From positions 1 to 64,000 of the forward strand of contig JADCFN010000062.1 in assembly GCA_020249505.1 (NCBI GenBank): DNA of 64,000 bases. Reading direction: 5' to 3'. The position numbers were made by a program, and so were the translations under genes. Numbering within the stretch: the stretch's first letter is position 1; each line of letters begins with the position of its first letter. The notes beneath the pieces were generated by a model that worked only from the letters and a program-made list of their open reading frames with translations, was not told the DNA's origin and did no database searches. Positions 28,840 to 37,362 of the stretch are shown here, in pieces. The DNA comes from Roseomonas sp. (GTDB taxonomy: Bacteria; Pseudomonadota; Alphaproteobacteria; Acetobacterales; Acetobacteraceae).

Positions 28840-30056
28840 GTTGGCAGGATGGGTGTGGGTGTGTCGTCCAATTCCAAATCGGCGATGCGCTGGCCGCCGC
28901 GCTTGATGGCAGCGACCGATATCTCGATCTGGTCTATATCCTTCTGTGCCTGGCCGAAATGCTTGCGCAGGCCGTCGGTACGTTCTTCCAGCCGCCCGAC
29001 ATCGGCCAGCATCTTGTCCACTTCCTTCCGGATGCGCCCGGCTTCCGTGCGAAGTCGCACGTCACGCATCAAGGCGCGCATGGTGCCAAGCACCGCCCAT
29101 AAGGTGGTGGGGGAGACAATATAAACCCCACGCCGCGTGGCATCTGAAACAAGCGACACAAGCGAGGTATGCAATTCCGCGTAAATAGCCTCAGACGGCA
29201 CAAAAATCAGCGCGCCTTCGGCGGTCTCCCCGGGGATGATATAGCGTTCTGCAACATCCTTGATATGCTTCTGCACATCGGCCGAGAATTGCCGCAGGCG
29301 CTGGTTGCGCGCCGTATCATCGGTTGCTTCTCGCAAGGCAAGCCAGGATTCCAGCGGAAATTTGGAATCAATCGCAATCGGGCCAGGAGGGTTTGGCAGA
29401 TGGATCAGGCAATCCGCGCGCTTACCATTCGAAAGCGTTGCTTGCAGCGTGAAGGCATCAGACGGCAGCCGATCCGCGATAATCTGTTCCATTTGGCTTT
29501 CGCCAAAGGCGCCACGCGCCTGCTTATTGCCCAAAATACCGGTCAGCGTATTCACCTGAGAACCCAGCGCTTCGATATTGCTGCGCGCGGCATCAATAAC
29601 CGCAAGCCTTTCCTTGATTTCGCTTGAAGTCACGCCCAGGCTGGTGGTCATTCGTTCGGTTTGACTGGTGAGTGCCACGGAAAGCGTTTCATTCTGGCTT
29701 TTTATCGCTTCCGTCAATATGCGTTCAGATTGTGCCAGCCTATCCGCCACCGCGGCTTCCTGCGCGGCGATGCGCGCGATTTGCGCCTGAACGGCGCCAT
29801 TCAGCACGCGGGTTTGGTCCATCACCACGCTATTGACGCGATCAGCGATATCACCTTCCAGCGAAGCGACACGCTCAGCCTGGCGTTCCTGCGCAGCAGC
29901 CAAAGCGGAAAGCTGCCCAAGCACCATGCCGGCGAGTGGATCAGGCGCCGGGCGGCGCAGTATCAACACCAGGGCAATCAGCAGCGTCGCCAAAAGAATG
30001 GCCAGCGGCAAGACCGCATCGGGTGGTAGCCAGCTTGGTAAGGTCCAATTCTGCAT
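28836..30056 (-). CDS. rmuC: DNA recombination protein RmuC
   Basis: A 406-residue protein with one N-terminal membrane segment (about 15-31), a long coiled coil (about 45-160) and the RmuC domain (ALGSQVNTLTGILGNKQARGAFGE, then IAIDSKFPLESW). In E. coli RmuC limits inversions at short inverted repeats, and the domain is related to restriction-type nucleases (D...S-K core). Standalone housekeeping copy between purH and the CNT transporter, on the same strand as both. Confidence 0.93.
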   Translation of the reverse strand: MQNWTLPSWLPPDAVLPLAILLATLLIALVLILRRPAPDPLAGMVLGQLSALAAAQERQAERVASLEGDIADRVNSVVMDQTRVLNGAVQAQIARIAAQEAAVADRLAQSERILTEAIKSQNETLSVALTSQTERMTTSLGVTSSEIKERLAVIDAARSNIEALGSQVNTLTGILGNKQARGAFGESQMEQIIADRLPSDAFTLQATLSNGKRADCLIHLPNPPGPIAIDSKFPLESWLALREATDDTARNQRLRQFSADVQKHIKDVAERYIIPGETAEGALIFVPSEAIYAELHTSLVSLVSDATRRGVYIVSPTTLWAVLGTMRALMRDVRLRTEAGRIRKEVDKMLADVGRLEERTDGLRKHFGQAQKDIDQIEISVAAIKRGGQRIADLELDDTPTPILPT

Positions 30057-30074
30057 GCGATCAGTATATCAGCT

Positions 30075-31652
30075 TCAATGCCTGAAATGCCGCATGCCGG
30101 TGAATACCATGGCAAGCCCTGCCTTATCGGCGGCTTCAATCACCTCATGATCACGGATCGAACCGCCTGGCTGGATAATGGCGGTAGCGCCGGCGGAGGC
30201 TGCGATTTCCAACCCATCGGCAAAAGGGAAAAACGCATCGGATGCCACCACGGAACCCTTGGCCAAAGGTTCAGCCAGCCCCGCCGCCTTGGCCGCGGCT
30301 TCGCTTTTCCAGGCGGCGATGCGGCTACTTTCCGCGCGATTCATCTGCCCTGCGCCAATGCCAACCGTGGCCAGGCCCTTGGCATAGACAATGGCGTTGG
30401 ATTTCACATGCTTGCAGACACGGAAGGCGAAAAGCAGGTCCGCCATCTCGGCGGCAGTTGGGGCGCGTTTGGTGACGCATTTCAGCGTGGCTTCACTCAC
30501 GCGCCCTGCATCGCGCGATTGCGCCAAAAAGCCGCCCGCGACGGAACGGAAAACCATCCCCGGCGCGGCCGGATCGGGCAGGCCGCCGGTCAGCAGCAGG
30601 CGCAGATTCTTCTTCTTGGCGAAGATGGCGAGGGCCGCTTCATCCGCATCAGGCGCGATCACCACTTCGGTGAAAATCGCGGTGATGCGTTCCGCCGCCG
30701 CCGCATCCAGTTTGCGATTGGCTGCGACGATGCCGCCGAAAGCCGAAACCGGGTCGCACAACAGCGCGCGGTCCCAGGCTTGTGCCAAATCCGCCGCCAC
30801 CGCGATACCGCAAGGATTGGCGTGCTTCACAATGACAATCGCCGGATCGGTGAACTCGGCGAGTGCTTCAAAGGCCGCATCTGTGTCGTTCAGGTTATTA
30901 TAGGAAAGCTCCTTCCCCTGAATCTGCCGCGCAGTGGCAATGCCAGGGCGCGCGCTGCCATCCAGGTAAAACGCTGCTGATTGATGCGGGTTTTCGCCGT
31001 AGCGCAAAGTCTGACGCAACGAACCTGTGAAGCTGAGTCGTTCCGGAAACGCCTGCCCTTCCTGGCCGGCGAACCAGCCGGAGATCGCCGCATCATAGGC
31101 CGCGGTGCGCGCATAGGCCGCGGCGGCAAGGCGCCGACGCGTCGCCAGGCGTGTGCCGCCCGCTTCCGCGATTTCCGCCTGCACCTCGGCAAAATGCGCG
31201 GGTTCCGTCAGCACCGCGACATGGGCGTGATTTTTCGCCGCACTGCGAATCATCGCCGGCCCGCCAATATCTATGTTTTCGATGCAATCATCGAAAGCGG
31301 CACCCTTCGCGACGGTAGCCTCGAACGGGTAGAGATTCACTGCCACCAGATCAATCGGCGCAATCCCATGCGCTTCCATTTGCGCCAGATGCTCTGCCAG
31401 ATCCCGCCGGCCCAGAATGCCGCCATGGACTTGCGGCACGAGCGTTTTCACGCGGCCATCCAGAATTTCCGGAAATCCAGTATGGTCCGATACATCCTTC
31501 ACCGGCACGCCAGCGTCGCGCAGCGCCTTGGCAGTGCCGCCGGTGGAGAGAATCTCCACCCCGCGCGCCGCCAGAAAACGGCCAAATTCAATCAGTCCAG
31601 TTTTGTCGGAAACGGAAAGCAGCGCGCGGCGCGGCGCGATCACATCAGTCAT
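30075..31652 (-). CDS. purH: Bifunctional AICAR formyltransferase / IMP cyclohydrolase
   Basis: Performs the last two steps of purine synthesis to IMP. The N-terminal MGS-like cyclohydrolase domain starts [20 protein letters not shown], and the AICARFT domain contains [28 protein letters not shown] and [15 protein letters not shown] 31652 gives 525 residues, the normal length; an upstream ATG at 31673 would add seven. rmuC follows 18 bases downstream. Confidence 0.97.
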   Translation of the reverse strand: MTDVIAPRRALLSVSDKTGLIEFGRFLAARGVEILSTGGTAKALRDAGVPVKDVSDHTGFPEILDGRVKTLVPQVHGGILGRRDLAEHLAQMEAHGIAPIDLVAVNLYPFEATVAKGAAFDDCIENIDIGGPAMIRSAAKNHAHVAVLTEPAHFAEVQAEIAEAGGTRLATRRRLAAAAYARTAAYDAAISGWFAGQEGQAFPERLSFTGSLRQTLRYGENPHQSAAFYLDGSARPGIATARQIQGKELSYNNLNDTDAAFEALAEFTDPAIVIVKHANPCGIAVAADLAQAWDRALLCDPVSAFGGIVAANRKLDAAAAERITAIFTEVVIAPDADEAALAIFAKKKNLRLLLTGGLPDPAAPGMVFRSVAGGFLAQSRDAGRVSEATLKCVTKRAPTAAEMADLLFAFRVCKHVKSNAIVYAKGLATVGIGAGQMNRAESSRIAAWKSEAAAKAAGLAEPLAKGSVVASDAFFPFADGLEIAASAGATAIIQPGGSIRDHEVIEAADKAGLAMVFTGMRHFRH

Positions 31653-31721
31653 GGCAGGAATCCGTACAAGCAATGCCCCGCGCCATACGCCCGGCGGCAG
31701 AGGGGAGCAACCCTGGCAAGG

Positions 31722-32072
31722 CTAATCAACAGGCAGGAAGATGAAGACCACCGCCCCCAGCAGGCAAAGCGCGGCGGCGGCGAAATTCCAGCGCAACGGT
31801 TCCCCCAGCCACATCACGGAAAACGCGGCGAAAACCGCCAAGGTGATCACTTCCTGCATGATCTTGAGCTGTTGGCCGGTAAAGGCTCCATAGCCGATGC
31901 GGTTTGCCGGCACCGCCAGGCAATATTCAAAAAACGCAATCCCCCAGGAAATCAGTACCGCAAGCCAGATCGGCCAGCTTGGCTGTTTCAAATGCCCATA
32001 CCAGGCGAAGGTCATCAGGATATTGCTGCCCAGCAGCAGCAAGGGCGTCAGCAGGAAGGGGCTGGTCATCAT
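31722..32072 (-). CDS. DUF486 / DMT-like small membrane protein
   Basis: A 116-residue membrane protein with four hydrophobic segments, belonging to DUF486 (distant DMT superfamily). The conserved parts are NILMTFAWYGHLK, WGIAFFEYCLAVPANRIGY and LKIMQEVITLAVFAAFS. Function unknown; a small-molecule exporter role is only a family guess. The first or second Met (32072 or 32069) may be the start; it overlaps the AmpG-like gene by four bases. Confidence 0.88.
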   Translation of the reverse strand: MMTSPFLLTPLLLLGSNILMTFAWYGHLKQPSWPIWLAVLISWGIAFFEYCLAVPANRIGYGAFTGQQLKIMQEVITLAVFAAFSVMWLGEPLRWNFAAAALCLLGAVVFIFLPVD

Positions 32073-33331
32073 GTCGCGGTTCTTTCGGATGTGGGCGGCA
32101 GGCGGCGCAGCAGCCAAAGCATGATCGCCATGGCGGGTAGCGCCGCTGCCGTGGTCAGCACGAAAAACCACGGCCAGCCCAGGCCTTCCGCCAGCACGCC
32201 AGATGTTGCGCCCAAGGTGCGCAAGGGCACCGCCGCCAAAGATGACAGCAGCGCATATTGCGTGGCGGTGAAGCTCCGGCTTGTCAGCATGCCAAGGTAG
32301 GAAAGAAACGCCGCATCCGCGAGGCCATCGGTGAAATTCTCCACCCCCACCTGCGCAAACAACATGCGGATATCATGCCCCGCAAAAGCCAAGGCGACAT
32401 ACATGAGGTTGGAGAGCATTTGCGTGATCCCTGTCAGGATCAAGGCGCGCCCGGTGCCAAGCCTCGCCACCAGCCAACCGCCGGCCAGCGCGCCAGCAAG
32501 TGTCGCGACAAGGCCAAAGACAGACGAAACACTCGCGACCTCAAGCCGGGTGAAGCCAAGTTGGCGATAAAACGGCGCGGTCATGATGCCGGCCAAAGCC
32601 TCGCCCAATTTGAATAGGGCGACAAAGGCCAGGATCGCGAACCAATAGCGCCTGCGCATGAAATCCGCGAAGGGATCAATCACCGCATAGCGCAGCCGCG
32701 CCGCCCAGCCTCGCGGCGCAGCACCCCCCTGGCGCGCAGGTTCGGCGGCGAAAAGAACAGCAATAACGCCAAGACCGACCATCGCCGCGCAGCCGGCAAA
32801 GGCGAAGGCCCAGCCAGCGAATTCCGCCATGGTCAGCGCGCCCGCAGTCGCGGCCAGCAAGGCGCCGCGATAGCCCCAGACATAGCAGGCCAAGCCATAG
32901 CCTTGGTCCGCTTCCTCCAGGCTTTCGATACGGAAGGCGTCAATCACAATATCCTGGCTGGCGGACAGGAAAGCGACCACCACCGCCACCGCCACCGTCA
33001 CGCTCACATCCAGCGCTGGGTTGGTCTGGCCAAGCGCGATGATGGCGCCGATCAGCGGGATCTGGATGGAAAGCAGCCAGCCGCGCCGGCGCCCAAGCGC
33101 GCGGAAGAAGGGCGGCGGGCTATGGTCTATCAGCGGGGACCAGAGGAATTTCAGCGAATAGGAAAGCCCGATCAGCGCCGTGAAGCCGATGGCGGCGAGT
33201 GACAGGTTGGATTCCGCCAGCCATTGCCTGAGCGTGAAGGCAGAAAGCGGCAGCGGCACGCCCGCGGCAAAACCAAGCGCCAGCAGCACAAGGAAGCGCT
33301 TGTCGCGCCAGCGGGGAAGCGAATCGGCCAT
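32069..33331 (-). CDS. AmpG-like muropeptide permease (MFS)
   Basis: A 420-residue MFS transporter with about 12 membrane segments. The N-terminal GFAAGVPLPLSAFTLRQWL and LKFLWSPLIDH, and the internal SQDIVIDAFRIESL, match AmpG, the importer of 1,6-anhydro-muropeptides in cell-wall recycling. ATG 33331 (MADSLPRWRDKRF) is chosen over an open upstream extension. No ampD or beta-lactamase genes are nearby. The 179 bases between this start and the next gene on the same strand hold nothing recognisable. Confidence 0.9.
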   Translation of the reverse strand: MADSLPRWRDKRFLVLLALGFAAGVPLPLSAFTLRQWLAESNLSLAAIGFTALIGLSYSLKFLWSPLIDHSPPPFFRALGRRRGWLLSIQIPLIGAIIALGQTNPALDVSVTVAVAVVVAFLSASQDIVIDAFRIESLEEADQGYGLACYVWGYRGALLAATAGALTMAEFAGWAFAFAGCAAMVGLGVIAVLFAAEPARQGGAAPRGWAARLRYAVIDPFADFMRRRYWFAILAFVALFKLGEALAGIMTAPFYRQLGFTRLEVASVSSVFGLVATLAGALAGGWLVARLGTGRALILTGITQMLSNLMYVALAFAGHDIRMLFAQVGVENFTDGLADAAFLSYLGMLTSRSFTATQYALLSSLAAVPLRTLGATSGVLAEGLGWPWFFVLTTAAALPAMAIMLWLLRRLPPTSERTAT

Positions 33332-33510
33332 GGGGTGAAACTGACAGAAGCGGCGCCCGCCTGCCACCACCCATGGCTTGCAAAATTCGCGCGTACCATC
33401 GCCGATGGAGGTTATGTCATTAAGACGAGCCGCATCCTACATTGCGACACTGGTGCCGCAGCGCGGCACGATCCGGTAGCGTAGAGGGATATCTCGGGGT
33501 ATAATTGGGG

Positions 33511-33966
33511 TTAAAAGGCCGCCATTTCCAAAGGATGCCCGGCACCGGTTGGACGGAACCTTATGCTCACGCTACTCGCAATCTCTGGTATGTAGAATTT
33601 TCCTATGATTATCTCACTCGTTGGAAAAGGCCAGAACCAGTCGTCTGATGTTCCAACACGAGCTGGTTTGCCAAATGTTTCGGAAAGTAAGCTTTTCGCT
33701 GTTCTGAACGCGGCCTCTGGATCACGTAAATCTAGATCATCGTAACTCAGAAGAACCTGTTCAAGCCGGTGCGTCTCGACGCCCATCTGAAAGACTACAT
33801 TGAAGTCAAATTCGCCAATCTTGGCGTATTTGATTTCAAGTTCAGAGTAGAAGCGCTGGAAATCTTGGCGGTTAGTCTCCATCACTTTGTCCGAACCGAT
33901 CGCATTCAAAATATCAGCTTTTGTCATCCCCCAACGGGTGGAGCGCCAGCCCAAGAGATCTTCCAT
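33511..33966 (-). CDS. Hypothetical protein, AT-richer than neighbours
   Basis: A 151-residue soluble protein I do not recognise. It starts MEDLLGWRSTRWGMTKADIL and has mixed alpha/beta character, with aromatic segments in the second half (DDWFWPFPTSEIIIGKFYI). No signal peptide, membrane segment or catalytic motif is evident. Its base composition is lower in GC than the flanking genes, suggesting transfer. The 237-base gap on its upstream side (33967-34203) is also AT-rich and holds no further gene. Confidence 0.65.
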   Translation of the reverse strand: MEDLLGWRSTRWGMTKADILNAIGSDKVMETNRQDFQRFYSELEIKYAKIGEFDFNVVFQMGVETHRLEQVLLSYDDLDLRDPEAAFRTAKSLLSETFGKPARVGTSDDWFWPFPTSEIIIGKFYIPEIASSVSIRFRPTGAGHPLEMAAF

Positions 33967-34203
33967 GGCATCCTCACCAAATCTTAATGAGATGGTATGG
34001 GGCGGTTAGGTGGTGTGTCAATCTTGCATCGATACTCGGCACGCGTTTGTGTTCTGATATTTACCGCGTCTTTTGCATAACGCGCCGCTGTTCGGGCTAA
34101 ACTTTTGTGTGATCCCATTTTCCGAAACACCAAGTTATTTCATGTGGCTTGCAAACACTCTAAAGTTTGGCACAAGATCGCCCCAACAATGGGGGATAGC
34201 AGC

Positions 34204-34740
34204 ATGAATACCATCGCCAAGGCGAAGGGCCTTTTGATGGAACCCGGCAAAACCTGGGATGCCATAGCGGCAGAACCCATGACGCTTGGCGGGGTGTTCA
34301 CCGGCTATGTGCTGCCCCTGGCGGCGATTCCTTCCATTGCCAGCGCCATTGGCGCTTTCCTCGGTGGGAACCTGCCCAATGTTCCCGAATTGCTGATCAG
34401 CTACGTCATTGCGGTGGTAAGCGTGCTGATCATGGGCAAGATCATGCCGCCCTTGGCCGCGCGCTTCGGCGCCGCGCCGGATGCCAATGCAGGGATCAAA
34501 CTGGCCGCCTTTGCACCCACCGGCGCCTGGGTGGGTGGCTTGGCGTTGATGGTGCCTTCTATTGGCGGGCTGCTCGCGCTGGTGGGGGCGCTTTACACGC
34601 TGTTCCTGTTTTATGATGGCGCGCAGCGGCTGTTTCCGGTGGAGCCGGTGAAGGCGCGAATGCTAGGCTTTGCGGCGGTATTGGCCTCGATCCTGTTGAA
34701 TATGCTGATCGGTCTGGCGGTAGGCATCCTGTTCGCCTGA
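34204..34740 (+). CDS. Yip1 family membrane protein
   Basis: A 178-residue inner-membrane protein with about five hydrophobic segments. The N-terminal block AKGLLMEPGKTWDAIAAEPM followed by a membrane segment is the Yip1 (PF04893) bacterial pattern. Function in bacteria is unknown. ATG 34204 is preferred because the family starts within a few residues of it; ATG 34189 is in frame too. No clear operon; the NDUFA9-like gene follows after 66 bases. Confidence 0.82.
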   Translation: MNTIAKAKGLLMEPGKTWDAIAAEPMTLGGVFTGYVLPLAAIPSIASAIGAFLGGNLPNVPELLISYVIAVVSVLIMGKIMPPLAARFGAAPDANAGIKLAAFAPTGAWVGGLALMVPSIGGLLALVGALYTLFLFYDGAQRLFPVEPVKARMLGFAAVLASILLNMLIGLAVGILFA

Positions 34741-34806
34741 CCGCCCTCCCTTCCCGCTGCGCTGAGGCCCCCCCATATCGGGCTGGAGAAGTCAGGGATT
34801 TGGGCC

Positions 34807-35739
34807 ATGCTTGTGACAGTTTTTGGCGGCGGCGGCTTCATCGGCCGCCATATCGTGCAGCGCCTGGCGGCAGCAGGCCACACCATCCGGATTGCGGGGC
34901 GCGATACGGAACGCGCCGCCAGGCTTTGCACCATGGGCGGTGTGGGGCAGATTACCCCTGTTGCGGCCTCGGTCACGGATGAGGCTTCATCAGCGCGGGC
35001 GGTGGCCGGGGCGGATATCGTCATCAACCTGGTCGGCATTTTGTTCGAAAGCCGGGCCGGGGATTTCCAGCGCATCCAGGCTGAAGGCGCGGGGCGCGTC
35101 GCGCGGCTGGCCGCCGCTGCCGGGGCCAAGCAATTCCTGCATCTTTCCGCAATTGGTGCGGATGCCGGAAGCCCGAGCCTTTACGCACAAACCAAGGCGG
35201 CGGGGGAAGCGGCGGTGCTGGCCGCTTTTCCCGGTGCAATCATTCTGCGCCCCTCGGTGGTGTTTGGGCCGGATGACCAGTTCTTCAACCGCTTCGCCGG
35301 GCTTGCCGCCATGCTGCCCTTCATGCCGGTAGTGGCGGGCGAAACACGCTTTCAGCCGGTTTATGTGGGCGATGTGGCGGATGCGGCGATGGCTGCGCTC
35401 GCGGACCCGGCGGCGGCGGGCAAGGTGTTTGAACTCGGCGGGCCGCGCGTGATGAGCATGCGCCAAGTGCTGCGCTACATCCTGGATGTCACGGGCCGGC
35501 GCCGGCCGATGATCGCCCTGCCGGAGGGCTTCGTGCGGCTGCAAGCGCGGCTTGGGGAATTGCTGCCCACCCCGCCGATCACGCGCGATCAGCTGATCCT
35601 GCTGGGCAAGGATAATGTGGTTTCGCCCAATGCTTTGGGATTTCAGGCACTTGGCATCGAACCCAAGGCGGTGGAGGCGATTGTGCCAGCCTACCTAGCG
35701 CGGTTTCGCGTGGGTGGGCAGCGGGCGGCGGCAGTATAA
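34807..35739 (+). CDS. Complex I NDUFA9-like NAD(P)-binding protein (atypical SDR)
   Basis: A 310-residue atypical short-chain dehydrogenase. The cofactor loop VFGGGGFIGRHIVQRL is at the N-terminus, and AIGADAGSPSLYAQTKAAGE carries a YxxxK pair. The LRPSVVFGPDDQFFNRFA block is typical of the NDUFA9/epimerase group. In alphaproteobacteria, homologues are annotated as complex I-associated, but whether they join respiratory complex I is not shown. No nuo genes are in the window. Confidence 0.87.
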   Translation: MLVTVFGGGGFIGRHIVQRLAAAGHTIRIAGRDTERAARLCTMGGVGQITPVAASVTDEASSARAVAGADIVINLVGILFESRAGDFQRIQAEGAGRVARLAAAAGAKQFLHLSAIGADAGSPSLYAQTKAAGEAAVLAAFPGAIILRPSVVFGPDDQFFNRFAGLAAMLPFMPVVAGETRFQPVYVGDVADAAMAALADPAAAGKVFELGGPRVMSMRQVLRYILDVTGRRRPMIALPEGFVRLQARLGELLPTPPITRDQLILLGKDNVVSPNALGFQALGIEPKAVEAIVPAYLARFRVGGQRAAAV

Positions 35740-35907
35740 TGTCCGAAACGGGCATAATTTAGGGGCGCGATAGGTCGAAAGAAACGCATGGGGTAATGGG
35801 CGGCTCTATTTAGGTCACTATTTCTGTCCTTGTGGCGCAAAAAAGACTCGCTTTGGGGATTAGCTTTGGTTATGGGGCGTTTCTGGGCTTAACCACGACC
35901 AAGGACT

Positions 35908-35916
35908 CCCCCCCCC
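35908..35916. repeat. C9 homopolymer between Shine-Dalgarno and start of second gltD
   Basis: Nine consecutive C fill most of the 12-base spacer between AAGGA (35901-35905) and ATG 35918. Length change here would alter ribosome spacing. One extra C would also put the GTG-initiated upstream frame from 35832 in phase with gltD. Confidence 0.9.
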
Positions 35917-35917
35917 G

Positions 35918-37357
35918 ATGGCCGAGAAAATGCTGCAATTCGTCCGCCTGGCGCAGCACCAGCCGGATAAGCGGGAAGCGACCGACCGCCGCGCCGATTG
36001 GGCGGAGGTCTATCGCCCCTTCGTGGCGGAAGCGGCCTCAGAACAGGCATCTCGCTGTTCGCAATGCGGGGTGCCCTTCTGCCAAGTGCATTGCCCGCTC
36101 AATAACAACATCCCCGATTGGCTGAAGCTGACTGCCGAAGGCCGGCTTGAAGAAGCCTATGAGGTTGCCTCGGCCACCAACAACTTCCCGGAGATTTGCG
36201 GCCGCGTCTGCCCGCAGGATCGCCTGTGCGAAGGCAATTGCGTGATCGAAAAGGGGTTCAATTCGGTCACGATCGGTGCGGTGGAAAAATACATCACCGA
36301 TACGGCGTGGGAGAATGGCTGGGTGAAGCCGCCCAAGCCCGTGCGCGAAAGGGCCGAGAGCATCGGCATTATCGGCGCCGGCCCCGCGGGCATGGCGGCC
36401 GCTGAACGGCTGCGCGTACTCGGCTTTCAGGTAACAATTTATGATCGGCATGACCGTGCCGGCGGGCTGATGATTTACGGCATACCGAATTTCAAACTGG
36501 AAAAGGATGTGGTGCTGCGGCGCTGGCACCAATATGCCGAAGGCGGCATTGAATTCCGGCTGAATTGCGCGGTGGGGCGCGATATCTCGCTTGCTGAGCT
36601 GCGCCGGAAGCATGCCGCGGTGCTGATTGCGACCGGTGTCTATAAGGCGCGCGATATTGCCGCACCGGGCGCTGATCTGCCCGGCGTGGTGGCGGCGCTG
36701 GATTATTTGATTGCGTCCAACCGCAAGGGCCTGGGTGATGCCGTGCCGGCATTTGATTCCGGCGCGTTGAATGCCGAAGGCCGGCATGTAGTGGTGATTG
36801 GCGGTGGTGATACCGCGATGGATTGCGTGCGCACCGCAACGCGCCAGGGTGCGGCTTCAGTCACCTGCCTCTATCGGCGCGACAAGGCGAATATGCCGGG
36901 TTCCATGCGTGAGGTGTATAACGCCGAAGAAGAAGGCGTGCGCTTTGAATGGCTGGCCGCGCCGGAGGCCTTTGAGGGCAAGACGAAGGTTGAAGGCGTG
37001 CGCGCCCTGCGCATGCATTTGGGCCTGCCGGATGCGACAGGTCGCCAGCAGGTGGAAGCCATCGCCGGCAGTGATTTCACCCTGAAGGCGGATTTGGTGA
37101 TCAAGGCGCTTGGCTTTGATCCGGAAGATTTGCCGATGATGTTTGAAGAACCCGCACTTTCCGTCACGCGCTGGGGCACGCTGAAGGTGGATCATCGCAG
37201 CATGATGACCGCGCTGCCTGGCGTATTCGCCGCAGGCGATATCGTGCGCGGCGCGTCCCTGGTGGTTTGGGGCATTCGTGATGGCCGCGATGTAGCGGAA
37301 CAGATCGCGGCTTTCATCGAAGCCGGCAAATCAAGCATTGCAGTGGCAGCGGAGTGA
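35918..37357 (+). CDS. gltD: Glutamate synthase small subunit (second copy)
   Basis: Beta subunit of NADPH glutamate synthase, 479 residues. Cluster cysteines are in CSQCGVPFCQVHCP and CPQDRLCEGNC. FAD motif IGIIGAGPAGMAAAERL, NADPH motif VVVIGGGDTAMDC. The N-terminus (MAEKMLQFVRLAQHQP) is of the Azospirillum/alphaproteobacterial type, unlike the copy at 11089. It precedes gltB, the reverse of the first locus, and its stop is six bases from the gltB ATG. A C9 tract disrupts the ribosome-binding spacer. The 178-base upstream gap may hold the promoter, but I cannot place it confidently. Confidence 0.96.
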   Translation: MAEKMLQFVRLAQHQPDKREATDRRADWAEVYRPFVAEAASEQASRCSQCGVPFCQVHCPLNNNIPDWLKLTAEGRLEEAYEVASATNNFPEICGRVCPQDRLCEGNCVIEKGFNSVTIGAVEKYITDTAWENGWVKPPKPVRERAESIGIIGAGPAGMAAAERLRVLGFQVTIYDRHDRAGGLMIYGIPNFKLEKDVVLRRWHQYAEGGIEFRLNCAVGRDISLAELRRKHAAVLIATGVYKARDIAAPGADLPGVVAALDYLIASNRKGLGDAVPAFDSGALNAEGRHVVVIGGGDTAMDCVRTATRQGAASVTCLYRRDKANMPGSMREVYNAEEEGVRFEWLAAPEAFEGKTKVEGVRALRMHLGLPDATGRQQVEAIAGSDFTLKADLVIKALGFDPEDLPMMFEEPALSVTRWGTLKVDHRSMMTALPGVFAAGDIVRGASLVVWGIRDGRDVAEQIAAFIEAGKSSIAVAAE

Positions 37358-37362
37358 TCAAG

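Noticed and set aside
30981-32300. 439-codon plus-strand frame across purH
   Set aside because: Antisense to the well-conserved purH gene; its own translation has no recognisable domain.
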